Shown: positions 27,607-35,256 of the stretch, piece by piece
How the letters are laid out: every line of letters starts with the position of its first letter
Position numbering within the stretch: the first letter of the stretch is position 1
Assembly: GCA_900542635.1 (NCBI GenBank)
Contig: UQOJ01000002.1
Coordinates: 1 to 64,000, forward strand
DNA length: 64,000 nucleotides
Source of the DNA: an uncultured Collinsella sp.
GTDB taxonomy: Bacteria > Actinomycetota > Coriobacteriia > Coriobacteriales > Coriobacteriaceae
Direction of reading: 5' to 3'
The notes under the pieces: model-generated
Databases searched by the model: none
What the model saw: the letters and a program-made list of their open reading frames with translations, nothing else
What the model was told of the DNA's origin: nothing
Made by a program: the position numbers and the translations under genes

Positions 27607-27952
27607 GCGAACTCCCCCTTTAGCTAACTACAGTGTTTGCAGGGAGATGTTACCGCATCGTTTCGTCGACGTGTTCGAGACCGTCTCCATAATTGGCGAT
27701 TTTTACGTTCGTGCAATTCGGCGAGCGGCAAGGTTTCCTCGGCAGACGATGCTTTTGACACATATGGCCCCGCCGTCGCCGATCGCTCGATTGTCGCCCG
27801 AAAAAAGTTGAAGTAATTTTTGCCGCCTTTTACCTGCTGAGACGCCAATCCGTCAAGCATTTGGTCAGAAATTGGTCAAGTTGCGACTGATACGGTCGGC
27901 ATCGACAGCCAAAACCGATAGAAGTTTTGGCCCAAGAAGCAGGGAGGTTCCC
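27607..27952. promoter_or_regulatory. 346-bp divergent intergenic region with repeats
   Basis: No gene was found here. The region separates the lactate dehydrogenase operon (minus) from the surface-protein operon (plus) and must hold both promoters. Two direct copies of TTGGTCA 11 bases apart (within 27864-27883) are followed by GACTGATACGG. A hairpin CCAAAAC/GTTTTGG (27909-27915 with 27924-27930) sits directly before the ribosome binding site of the first surface-operon gene and may shape its translation. Confidence 0.5.
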
Positions 27953-28249
27953 ATGGCATATTACTGGCCCCAGTACGGCATCGCCATCGAAGTCGACGAC
28001 GATCCCCATCTCCTGCCTTTCGACGAAGAGGCATTCCCCGATACGACGGTCTACCACGTTACCACCGATGTGATCTGCGACCCCGAGTCGTTCTCGGCGC
28101 TCGCCCACCACATCGCGCATATCCACGACATCGAGCTCCCTCCCGACTTCGACGAGCTTGCTTACTCGCGCCGCCTGATGCTTCACATGCTCTTTGGAGC
28201 GGACCCGTCCACCTTTGCGCGCATCTATACCGCCAAGGATGCCGCATGA
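27953..28249 (+). CDS. Hypothetical 98-residue acidic protein, first gene of a surface-protein operon
   Basis: No family is recognised. The product is soluble and acidic (MAYYWPQYGIAIEVDDDP start), with no signal peptide and a His-rich central part (ALAHHIAHIHDIELPPDFDEL). GGGAGG five bases before the ATG at 27953 supports the start. Its TGA overlaps the ATG of the next gene (ATGA), so the two are translationally coupled. Being cytoplasmic in a run of exported proteins, it might regulate them or assist their export; that is speculation. Confidence 0.7.
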   Translation: MAYYWPQYGIAIEVDDDPHLLPFDEEAFPDTTVYHVTTDVICDPESFSALAHHIAHIHDIELPPDFDELAYSRRLMLHMLFGADPSTFARIYTAKDAA

Positions 28250-28755
28250 GCGCGAAGAGGCCACCCCACTTTGTAGGCCTGGGTCGTCGCAAAAAGCTCA
28301 TCGTTGCCTGTTTGGCCATCGTCTGCGCCCTTGTCGCCGTAGGACTATACGCTTGGCAGTCGCAGCCCGTACCCGAGGCGGGCGCTTCGGTTACGACGGC
28401 CGAGGGCAAAACGCGTCAGGAAATCCAAGATGAGCTCGACGCTATCGTCCGCGACAACATGATGACGATTTCGGTCGCGCCGGTCGCTCAGCTGCAGGAG
28501 GACGGCAAGCTGCGCGTCAACGTGCAAAACGTCCAAGACAATAAATTTCCCCAGCGATTCCGCGTCATCCAAAACGACGAGACCATGTACGAATCCGGTG
28601 TGGTCGAGACCGGCAAGACAATCGAGACGTGCCCCGCCGGCGACATCAAAGAAGGCGAGGCGTACATCGAGATCCAGGCACTCGATGCCAAGACCCTCGA
28701 CAGCCACGGCAATCCGACACGTGTCAAGGTGCGGGTTGAGCAAGCCGAGAACTAG
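28246..28755 (+). CDS. Hypothetical single-pass membrane-anchored protein (169 aa)
   Basis: The N-terminus is basic (RPPHFVGLGRRKK), followed by one membrane helix (about 18-36, LIVACLAIVCALVAVGLYAW) and an extracellular domain of about 130 residues. That domain is rich in beta-prone stretches (ISVAPVAQL, LRVNVQNVQDN, RFRVIQNDETMYESG, GEAYIEIQAL) and ends KVRVEQAEN, resembling an Ig-like or bacterial surface beta-sandwich fold. The single Cys in IETCPAG is notable. It is coupled to the preceding gene by ATGA and is followed 90 bases later by a secreted protein gene. No database family can be named. Confidence 0.7.
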   Translation: MSAKRPPHFVGLGRRKKLIVACLAIVCALVAVGLYAWQSQPVPEAGASVTTAEGKTRQEIQDELDAIVRDNMMTISVAPVAQLQEDGKLRVNVQNVQDNKFPQRFRVIQNDETMYESGVVETGKTIETCPAGDIKEGEAYIEIQALDAKTLDSHGNPTRVKVRVEQAEN

Positions 28756-28845
28756 CTTTTCCGGCCGACGCGGCACCGCACGCAATTCACCAGCATTCGT
28801 CCAATCATCGCGGGGACGGCCCGCGGCGAATAGAAAGGAACGACC

Positions 28846-29445
28846 ATGGACATCACCAGAAACATGAACGGAGCCAGAGCGCTCGTCGTGGGCGCAGGGC
28901 TCGCGCTCGCGCTCGCAATGGGCGCTGCCCCGACGCCAGCTATGGCGGCCGGGCGCGTTGGAACCACGAAAGTAATGGTCAGGACCGAGATCGACAACGT
29001 TGAGTTCAAAGTTCCGACGGTTATTCCCTTCGTCGCCAAGGCCGACGGCACGCTTCAGGGCCCCTCAGAAGACGCGACCACCATCGACAATCATTCGGCC
29101 TACGGCATCCATGTCACCAACATGAAGATCGACGCCATGAACACCTGGACCATTGCTGCCGACGCCAAGGCCGGAACCGCGCAGAACTCCATCGACTTTA
29201 AGGTCGGCCCCGACGGCGCACTCCAGAACGCCAGCGCCGCAATGCAGGGGACGGGCCTCGATCTTTCCAAGAATGCAGCCTTCGACATGGGCTACCAGGG
29301 CATTGCCGGCGGCACAGACAAAATTAAGCTCAAGACAAGCGGAAACGTCGCCCGCGTCACGCGCGACATCTTCCACGTAACCGGCGAAGGCGATCAGGTT
29401 GCAACGATCACCTGGACGGTCGAGCCCGGTGTGCACACGGCATAA
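28846..29445 (+). CDS. Secreted protein of unknown function (199 aa)
   Basis: A clear signal peptide (hydrophobic ALVVGAGLALALAMGAAP, cleavage near PAMA-AGR at about residue 35) leads into a beta-rich domain with VPTVIPFVAKADGTLQGPSED, DNHSAYGIHVTNMKI and a final TITWTVEPG. Repeated short TW/ITW motifs recall secreted WxL-like or CalY-like surface proteins, but the similarity is too weak to name a family. AGAAAGGA lies about six bases before the ATG. There is no sorting signal of its own; the following, overlapping gene encodes one. Confidence 0.72.
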   Translation: MDITRNMNGARALVVGAGLALALAMGAAPTPAMAAGRVGTTKVMVRTEIDNVEFKVPTVIPFVAKADGTLQGPSEDATTIDNHSAYGIHVTNMKIDAMNTWTIAADAKAGTAQNSIDFKVGPDGALQNASAAMQGTGLDLSKNAAFDMGYQGIAGGTDKIKLKTSGNVARVTRDIFHVTGEGDQVATITWTVEPGVHTA

Positions 29446-29710
29446 GGCCGTCGCCCTGGCCGCCGCCGTCAGCATCCTAGCGTTTGGGCCAGCCATGGCC
29501 TTTGCCCAGCAAGAACAGGCGCAGGCCGCCACACAAGTGACGGTCGACCTCTCGGAGCTCGACCGCGGCGACCGCGAAGAACCGTTGGCGCAGACAGGCG
29601 ATGGACGTTGGCTCTTGGCAGCAGGCGCCACAGCAGCAGGCGCGGGAACCGCCGGCCTCGGTCTGCACATCAAACGCAGCCAGAAACAAAACACGGACAG
29701 GCCGCACTAA
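29429..29710 (+). CDS. Small LAQTG-type cell-wall-anchored protein (93 aa, GTG start)
   Basis: GTG at 29429 gives MCTRHK followed by a signal peptide core (AVALAAAVSILAFGPAMAFA) and a short mature part of about 40 residues. A sortase-type signal follows: EPLAQTGDG, a hydrophobic segment (WLLAAGATAAGAGTAGLGL) and a charged tail (KRSQKQNTDRPH). LxxTG signals with A at position 2 are common in Coriobacteriia. The gene overlaps the 3' end of the preceding gene by 17 bases, and an upstream TTG (29399) is an alternative start. With so little mature sequence it may be an anchor or minor subunit for its secreted neighbours. No sortase gene lies in the window. Confidence 0.68.
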   Translation: MCTRHKAVALAAAVSILAFGPAMAFAQQEQAQAATQVTVDLSELDRGDREEPLAQTGDGRWLLAAGATAAGAGTAGLGLHIKRSQKQNTDRPH

Positions 29711-29728
29711 ATTAGCTAAGGAGACCCC

Positions 29729-31159
29729 ATGGCATCGAAGAACCTTTTGCCCGTCGTCGCACTTTGCGGCGCGCTCGCAACCGGAACGCCTGTCGCCGCT
29801 TGGGCGACTCCCGTCATGGCAGACTCCTTACCAGCAGCCCTAAGTTCCGCCCCAAATCCGTCGAGTACCATTGCGTGCGAGCGTTTTTCGATCGCACAGG
29901 CCGCGGTCTCAACCTCGGGATGCCTTCGTCGTGATACGGACGGCTCGATAGTCGTGGATATCAAGCGTTCGAACAAGGCAAACGGCTCCCAGGCGGGGTG
30001 CACCGTCTGCACGTGGCGCTCGGTTGTGCTCGATGCGGATGGCGATCCATGCAATTTAGAGCTGCGCATCGACATCGCTTCGGTCGATGACTCGGCGAAC
30101 GGAGCGAAGGTCGCCTTCGACGGTACGTTTTTTGAGAAAGGAGGCGGTATATGTCTGGGCTGCGCCGCCGCGAATGCAGATGATGCGCAGCCCACCCTCT
30201 CATTCACGGCATCGTTGCGGCTGACCAAAGCCGGTACCGATGCCATCGCGGCGGGAGAAGCGTCCCTGCTGTTCTACGCCGTCAGCACCAAAGACACAGA
30301 CGCTCATTTCGAGAAGCCAGCCGGATCACTCAGCCTTACACGAGGGATAGAGGCAGGCCCTATTGAAATCGATGCCCACGCGCAAAGCAGGCAACGCATT
30401 CTTGCCGACCCGGCGCTTCTCGAAATGGAGTGGAACGGATCAGGAGCCATCGGAATTCTCCCCTCCGCGCTTGACGCCAAGACGCTCCCCTCAAACGACG
30501 AACCCATCAATGCAACCATACAAGAAGAGAGCGCGGACAAAGAAGCAGGTGCGGGCGACACGCCGTCGCCGACAAACAGCGTCCCAGCTTCTTTCGAAGC
30601 ATCGAATGAGCCCGCTGCCGTTCCAAACGACCCCGAGCTCGCGGACAGCCTGGGGCTTGCTGATCCTCAAGAAATTGATGAGGGTAACTGCTGCGTGCTT
30701 GCCGCGCTCGACCACACAGAGGTCATCGACGCTGCGAACATCGAAGTTGCCGCCGCCAATCAGCCCGTCCGCAAGTCGGCCATCATCGCATTTCCCGAAT
30801 CCATCGAAGTCGTCTTTTTGCCATCGGGCGAGGTCGTGGCCCCAACACTGCTCACCTTGTTGGGCGCCAAGAATACTCGAAACGAAATTAAAAAGGTCAC
30901 GGTTGTCGACCCTGTAACCACCGCTAAACTGCGTCTATACGCCGTTGCCCCAGACGGAGGCAAGACCTTGGAATTCGATGGCGACACACTCCTAGCCTGG
31001 CGACGTCTGGACATTATGCAAGACGTCTCGTATCAGATCGAACTCGTAGGGTTTGATCGTGCCCGCGATGCCAATATCATCGCCGCGGCTATTGAATCCC
31101 CACAGCGGCTTATGACGTTGCGCTTTGACTACTATCCCTATGTCCCGACAACCACCTGA
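29729..31159 (+). CDS. Large secreted protein of unknown function (476 aa)
   Basis: A signal peptide (LLPVVALCGALATGTPVAAWA, cleavage near ATPVMA) precedes an N-terminal beta-rich domain (about 45-220) containing cysteines in GCTVCTW and GGGICLGCAAAN. A low-complexity acidic and Pro/Ala-rich linker follows (about 255-330), then a C-terminal domain (about 345-476) with FPESIEVVFLPSGE, KLRLYAVAPDGGK and LMTLRFDYYPY. No sorting motif or membrane anchor is visible at the C-terminus, which ends YVPTTT. GGAG precedes the ATG by six bases. It closes the operon and is probably displayed together with the LAQTG protein; the function is unknown. Confidence 0.7.
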   Translation: MASKNLLPVVALCGALATGTPVAAWATPVMADSLPAALSSAPNPSSTIACERFSIAQAAVSTSGCLRRDTDGSIVVDIKRSNKANGSQAGCTVCTWRSVVLDADGDPCNLELRIDIASVDDSANGAKVAFDGTFFEKGGGICLGCAAANADDAQPTLSFTASLRLTKAGTDAIAAGEASLLFYAVSTKDTDAHFEKPAGSLSLTRGIEAGPIEIDAHAQSRQRILADPALLEMEWNGSGAIGILPSALDAKTLPSNDEPINATIQEESADKEAGAGDTPSPTNSVPASFEASNEPAAVPNDPELADSLGLADPQEIDEGNCCVLAALDHTEVIDAANIEVAAANQPVRKSAIIAFPESIEVVFLPSGEVVAPTLLTLLGAKNTRNEIKKVTVVDPVTTAKLRLYAVAPDGGKTLEFDGDTLLAWRRLDIMQDVSYQIELVGFDRARDANIIAAAIESPQRLMTLRFDYYPYVPTTT

Positions 31160-31182
31160 GGCTTAAATGCTGCGCACCATTC

Positions 31183-31208
31183 CTAATACCACTTATATAA
31201 CGTATTAG
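31183..31208. promoter_or_regulatory. Palindrome CTAATAC-N12-GTATTAG before the DUF554 gene
   Basis: A perfect seven-base inverted repeat with a 12-base spacer containing TATATAA, 70 bases upstream of the DUF554 start and 23 bases past the preceding gene. It could be an operator overlapping a promoter or a weak terminator; the lack of GC in the stem favours an operator. Confidence 0.4.
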
Positions 31209-31277
31209 ATGAGTCGCGATGTGCCTCGCATTTCGTTCTGCTACGATTGCCACGTTGGCATCAATACAGGAGGGCTC

Positions 31278-31994
31278 ATGCCGGGCTTGGGAACAATCAT
31301 CAACGTTGTGCTTTTAGTTGCGGGCGGTCTTTTGGGATTAGCGGGCGGCCGCTTCATTACACCGCGCATTCAAGACACGCTCATGAAAGCATCGGGGCTG
31401 TGCGTCCTGTTTATCGGCCTTGGCGGCACCATGCAAAAGATGCTCCTTATCGATGGGAAGGCGCTGGCGACCACTGGTACCACCATGCTCATTGTCTCGT
31501 TCGCCCTCGGCTCGCTCATCGGCGAGGCCATCAACTTGGAGGCCGCCATTGAGAACCTTGGCGAATGGCTCAAGCGCAAAACCGGCAGCGAGGGCGATAA
31601 CGAGTTCACCAACGCTTTTGTCTCGACTTCACTCACCGTGTGTATCGGCGCCATGGCCATTGTGGGATCGATCCAGGACGGCCTGCTCGGCGACTGGTCC
31701 ACGCTTGCCCTCAAGGGCGCGCTGGACTGCATCATCGTCTGCACCATGACGGCGTCGCTTGGCCGCGGCTGCATTTTCTCCGCCCTGCCCGTCGCTGTGT
31801 TCCAGGGGACAATCACGCTGTTTGCCGGCGCACTCTCCCCCATCATGACTACGGCAGCCCTCGACAGCCTTTCGCTTGTGGGCTCCATGCTCATCTTCTG
31901 TGTTGGCGTTAACCTTATTCGACCTCAGACCTTCCGCACGGCCAACATGCTCCCCTCCGTCGTCGTGGCGGTCATCTACGCCCTCTTGTTCTAA
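31278..31994 (+). CDS. DUF554 family integral membrane protein
   Basis: A 238-residue membrane protein with about seven helices. The start MPGLGTIINVVLLVAGGLLGLAGGRF, the segment LFIGLGGTMQKML, the helix MLIVSFALGSLIGEAI and the later AMAIVGSIQDGLLGDWSTLALKGALD are typical of DUF554 (YdfK-like) proteins, for which no function is established. GGAGGG six bases upstream supports the ATG at 31278. It stands alone between the surface operon and the TerB module. Confidence 0.82.
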   Translation: MPGLGTIINVVLLVAGGLLGLAGGRFITPRIQDTLMKASGLCVLFIGLGGTMQKMLLIDGKALATTGTTMLIVSFALGSLIGEAINLEAAIENLGEWLKRKTGSEGDNEFTNAFVSTSLTVCIGAMAIVGSIQDGLLGDWSTLALKGALDCIIVCTMTASLGRGCIFSALPVAVFQGTITLFAGALSPIMTTAALDSLSLVGSMLIFCVGVNLIRPQTFRTANMLPSVVVAVIYALLF

Positions 31995-32015
31995 ATCTAT
32001 CTACACAGCGGTATC

Positions 32016-32045
32016 TCGAACATCTGTTTGATGCTGTGCTATGAT
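32016..32045 (+). promoter_or_regulatory. Candidate promoter of the TerB/BrxD/BrxHI module
   Basis: TCGAAC (-35-like) at 32016-32021 and TATGAT (-10) at 32040-32045 with an 18-base spacer, about 38 bases before the GTG start codon. Confidence 0.4.
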
Positions 32046-32082
32046 ATGAGGTCACCGAAGCTGCGTTAGGAGAGGAGAAGCG

Positions 32083-33843
32083 GTGGCCGACCAGGACATC
32101 AAGATGCTCATCGAGCGCATTATGGCCGAGGCCCGGACCCATCAGTCCGCTCGCTTCTCACATGAGGTCTACGCAGACGAGCCGATTCTCAAGACCGGCC
32201 GACAGATGCAGAACTTCCTCCCCGACCAGTACCGCAAGATGCGTGAGATATCGCGTTGGCAAGAAGACCCCAAGGGCGGCGCGGGCCGTTGGCTTTCGGA
32301 AGCCGAGCTTTTCTACCGCCAAGGCCTGCTGATGGCCGACTTTGAGGACGACTGCCCCTACAACGGCACCTTTAAGTCGTACTTTCCCACCTACAACGCC
32401 ATGAGCGACCGGCAGTTGCGCGGCTACTTTACCTGGCGTGCCCAAGTGCGCCGCGGAACCGTCGAGGAAACGTCTACGTCCTTCGCCTTTCTGTATCTCT
32501 ATGAGCTGATTTGCGGCATTGGCGTAGATGACCCGCTCGATGGTTTTAACAAGATCAAGGCCTTTTGGGATGCCTACCGCGCCTTCGAGCCCGACATCGA
32601 CCGGTTTGCACGCGTGTGGTTGCAGGACTACGCCGTGTTCCACGGGCTTGACCCCAAGCTGCTTCGTGATTCTAAAACCGTCATGTTCGATAACGCCCTT
32701 ATCGAGCTGCGGCGCGCGGCACGAGACCTTGTACCAGCACCGGCGCCGTCCGGCCAGACCCCCAAGCGTCGCAAAACCTCCGAGCCCACGCTCCCCCTTC
32801 CGCCCGATGAGGTGCGCGAGGAGCGACTCATGGCCGCCATCAACGCCCTCTCCACGTACAACCTAAGTAACTCGCGGCTCGACCGCAGCCACCACCGCGA
32901 TCTGCGCCACGTGGCATGCGCCGTGTATGTCCGCATGGCGCGCTACTATGACACGCACCGAAAGACCGGCATCGTGGCGAGTTTATTTGGGGAGGAGACG
33001 GCCATGCCCTACACCATGTTTGCCTCGGCCGTATTCTTTGCGCCCGAGCGCCACGAGGACTGCGAATACCGCCTGGATCCTATCCATATCTACCGTTGCC
33101 AAAACGGCTTTTGGGAATGCATGCGTATCCATGGCAGTAGGCAAAAGAGCAGCAAGCTCGGTGAAATGATGCGCGCCTGCGACCAACGCCTGCGCCTGGC
33201 GCTGGACCCCGCCCATCCCCTTAAGGAAGAAAAGGTCCCCAAATATCTGGCCAAGATTATCGATGACGAGATTGTGGCATGGCTTTCATGGGACGCCGCA
33301 CACCAGCCCGTCAAGATCGATATCGATCTGAGTCAGCTGGGGCACATTCGAAGCGCCGCCGCGCAAACGCGTGAAGCGCTTTTGATCGATGAAGAGCGCG
33401 AGGACGGCGCACCTGTGGAAGCCGAGGCGGCGGACTCAGGGCAACCGGAAGCCGAGCCCGTAGCCGACGCGATTGTCGAGGCGGTCGCGGCACCCATTCG
33501 GCAGGACGAGACCGACGAGCCGACCATATCCACCGAACAGTTTGGTGTCGTGGCACCGCTTCTCGCGCCGACGCCCGCGTTCGCAGCTGCTGCGCCCGCT
33601 GACGCCGCGACCGAACTCGCGCCCGCCGCAACCGCGTATCTTCGCGCACTGCTCGAGCAAAACGCAGCGCAAGCGACATCGGCAGTGGCGCACTCGGGCC
33701 AGAGCGAGGACATGCTCGTCGATACCATCAACGAGGCGCTCTTCGACCTGGTGGGCGACACCGTAATTGAATTTAGCGCGGCAGGGCCGCAGATTATCGA
33801 GGATTACGAAGCAGACGTGAGAGGATACCTAGACCATGAGTGA
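32083..33843 (+). CDS. TerB_N/TerB_C domain protein
   Basis: A 586-residue protein. Residues about 30-190 match the TerB_N domain (RKMREISRWQED, LFYRQGLLMADFEDDCPY, MSDRQLRGYFTWRAQVR, TSFAFLYLYELICGIGVDDPLDGF). Residues about 430-586 match TerB_C (QLGHIRSAAAQTREALLIDEE and the end LFDLVGDTVIEFSAAGPQIIEDY), with a Pro/Ala-rich acidic linker inserted at about 450-545. No catalytic motif is seen; these domains are thought to act as scaffolds or sensors in Ter-associated systems. GTG at 32083 is preceded by GGAGAGGAG. It overlaps the ATPase gene by eight bases, and the three genes form one unit. Confidence 0.82.
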   Translation: MADQDIKMLIERIMAEARTHQSARFSHEVYADEPILKTGRQMQNFLPDQYRKMREISRWQEDPKGGAGRWLSEAELFYRQGLLMADFEDDCPYNGTFKSYFPTYNAMSDRQLRGYFTWRAQVRRGTVEETSTSFAFLYLYELICGIGVDDPLDGFNKIKAFWDAYRAFEPDIDRFARVWLQDYAVFHGLDPKLLRDSKTVMFDNALIELRRAARDLVPAPAPSGQTPKRRKTSEPTLPLPPDEVREERLMAAINALSTYNLSNSRLDRSHHRDLRHVACAVYVRMARYYDTHRKTGIVASLFGEETAMPYTMFASAVFFAPERHEDCEYRLDPIHIYRCQNGFWECMRIHGSRQKSSKLGEMMRACDQRLRLALDPAHPLKEEKVPKYLAKIIDDEIVAWLSWDAAHQPVKIDIDLSQLGHIRSAAAQTREALLIDEEREDGAPVEAEAADSGQPEAEPVADAIVEAVAAPIRQDETDEPTISTEQFGVVAPLLAPTPAFAAAAPADAATELAPAATAYLRALLEQNAAQATSAVAHSGQSEDMLVDTINEALFDLVGDTVIEFSAAGPQIIEDYEADVRGYLDHE

Positions 33844-35140
33844 TACCACATCCGCAGCGCCCCGCGTACCCAAACGCGTCGCTGCCGTTATCCTAAACTC
33901 GCTCAAGGGCGGCGTGGTCCCGCGCATCGGCCTTCCCTATATCACCGTGGGACGCGAGGTCGAGATTCGCGCCCTGCTCACCGATCTGAGTCTCATCGCC
34001 GACGGTGGCGCGAGCTTCCGCTTTCTGGTCGGTCGTTACGGCGCCGGCAAGAGCTTTTTGCTCCAGACCATCCGCACGCACGCCATGGGTGAGGGATTCG
34101 TCGTCGCCGATGCCGACCTATCCCCTGAGCGCCGCCTGCAGGGCGGCCAGGGACAGGGCCTTGCCACCTACCGTGAGCTCATCCGCAATATATCGACCAA
34201 GACGCGCCCCGAAGGCGGCGCGCTCAACCTTATCCTGGATCGCTGGGTCGCCTCGTGCGCGGACGCCGATGAGTCGGCTATCAATGCCCAACTCGCTCCG
34301 CTCGAGGAAATGGTCCACGGCTTCGACTTTGCCCGCATGCTCCGTCGCTATCGCGCGGCCGTTTCCGAGGGCGACGAGGAGACCATGAGCCGCGTGACCA
34401 AGTGGATCCGAGGCGAGTACCGAACCAAGAGCGAGGCGCGCGCCGAGCTGGGCTCCTCGACCATCATCAGCGATGACGACTGGTACGACTACGTCAAACT
34501 CATCGCACGCTTTTTGGTCTGCAGCGGCTACAAGGGCATGCTGGTGCTCATCGACGAACTCGTAAACCTGTACAAGATTCCCAACGCCATCACGCGCCAG
34601 TACAACTACGAGAAAATCCTCACCATGTACAACGACACGCTCCAGGGCAAGGCGCAGTACTTGGGCATGATCATGGGCGGCACGCCGACCTCCATCGAGG
34701 ACCGCCGTCGCGGCGTATTCTCCTACGAGGCTCTGCGCAGCCGGCTCGCTCAGGGTCGCTTTGCACGCGAGGACCTTAAGGACATGCTCGCGCCCATCAT
34801 CCGCTTGCAGCCGCTCACCTACGAGGAGCTACTGGTGCTGATCGAAAAACTCATGCAAATTCACGCCGGCTACTTTGGCTGGACGCCCACGCTTACCGAG
34901 AACGACTTGGTGGACTTCCTCAAGATTGAGTTTGGCCGCGTGGGAGCCGATACGCACCTGACGCCTCGCGAGGTCATTCGCGACTTTATCGAGCTGCTCG
35001 ACATCCTATGCCAGAACCCCGATGCCAACGTTGCCGAGCTACTACAAAGCGTCGGCGGTGACGCGCTGGCGCCAGCAACCGCAACAGGCGACACCGATAC
35101 CGCAGGTGGCGACCGTAACTTCGCCGAATTCACCATCTAA
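33836..35140 (+). CDS. BrxD-like P-loop ATPase (DUF2791)
   Basis: A 434-residue ATPase. Walker A is GRYGAGKS (66-73) and Walker B LVLIDEL (236-242), followed by the sensor-type segment LGMIMGGTPTSIEDRRRGVFSYEALRSRLA. The N-terminal start ILNSLKGGVVPRIGLPYITVGREVEI and the RGEYRTKSEARAELG stretch are characteristic of the DUF2791 family, to which the BREX ATPase BrxD belongs. Its ATG lies inside the TerB gene's last codons (eight-base overlap). It would work with the helicase downstream. No PglX, PglZ, BrxC or BrxA/B gene is in the window. Confidence 0.82.
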   Translation: MSDTTSAAPRVPKRVAAVILNSLKGGVVPRIGLPYITVGREVEIRALLTDLSLIADGGASFRFLVGRYGAGKSFLLQTIRTHAMGEGFVVADADLSPERRLQGGQGQGLATYRELIRNISTKTRPEGGALNLILDRWVASCADADESAINAQLAPLEEMVHGFDFARMLRRYRAAVSEGDEETMSRVTKWIRGEYRTKSEARAELGSSTIISDDDWYDYVKLIARFLVCSGYKGMLVLIDELVNLYKIPNAITRQYNYEKILTMYNDTLQGKAQYLGMIMGGTPTSIEDRRRGVFSYEALRSRLAQGRFAREDLKDMLAPIIRLQPLTYEELLVLIEKLMQIHAGYFGWTPTLTENDLVDFLKIEFGRVGADTHLTPREVIRDFIELLDILCQNPDANVAELLQSVGGDALAPATATGDTDTAGGDRNFAEFTI

Positions 35141-35175
35141 CCTGCCAAAAAGGGACAGGTTTATTTTGGTAGGTT
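35139..35175. repeat. Palindromic unit with GGGACAGG loop, inside the TerB/BrxD/BrxHI module
   Basis: Twelve-base arms (35139-35150 with 35164-35175, one G-T wobble) enclose a 13-base loop containing GGGACAGG. It overlaps the last two bases of the ATPase stop codon. The same octamer, reversed, is in the loop of the palindrome at 49321-49357. Confidence 0.55.
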
Positions 35176-35256
35176 TTATCTGGGCGAACGTTGAGACAGT
35201 AATGCAGCAAGCCACTGACCACCGCGTTAAGAGGTTCGTATATGAGAGGAGGCCCC

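Noticed and set aside
27607..27952. Cyclic di-GMP riboswitch before the surface-protein operon
   Set aside because: The short hairpin before the ribosome binding site lacks the conserved tetraloop and receptor segments of either cyclic di-GMP riboswitch class.
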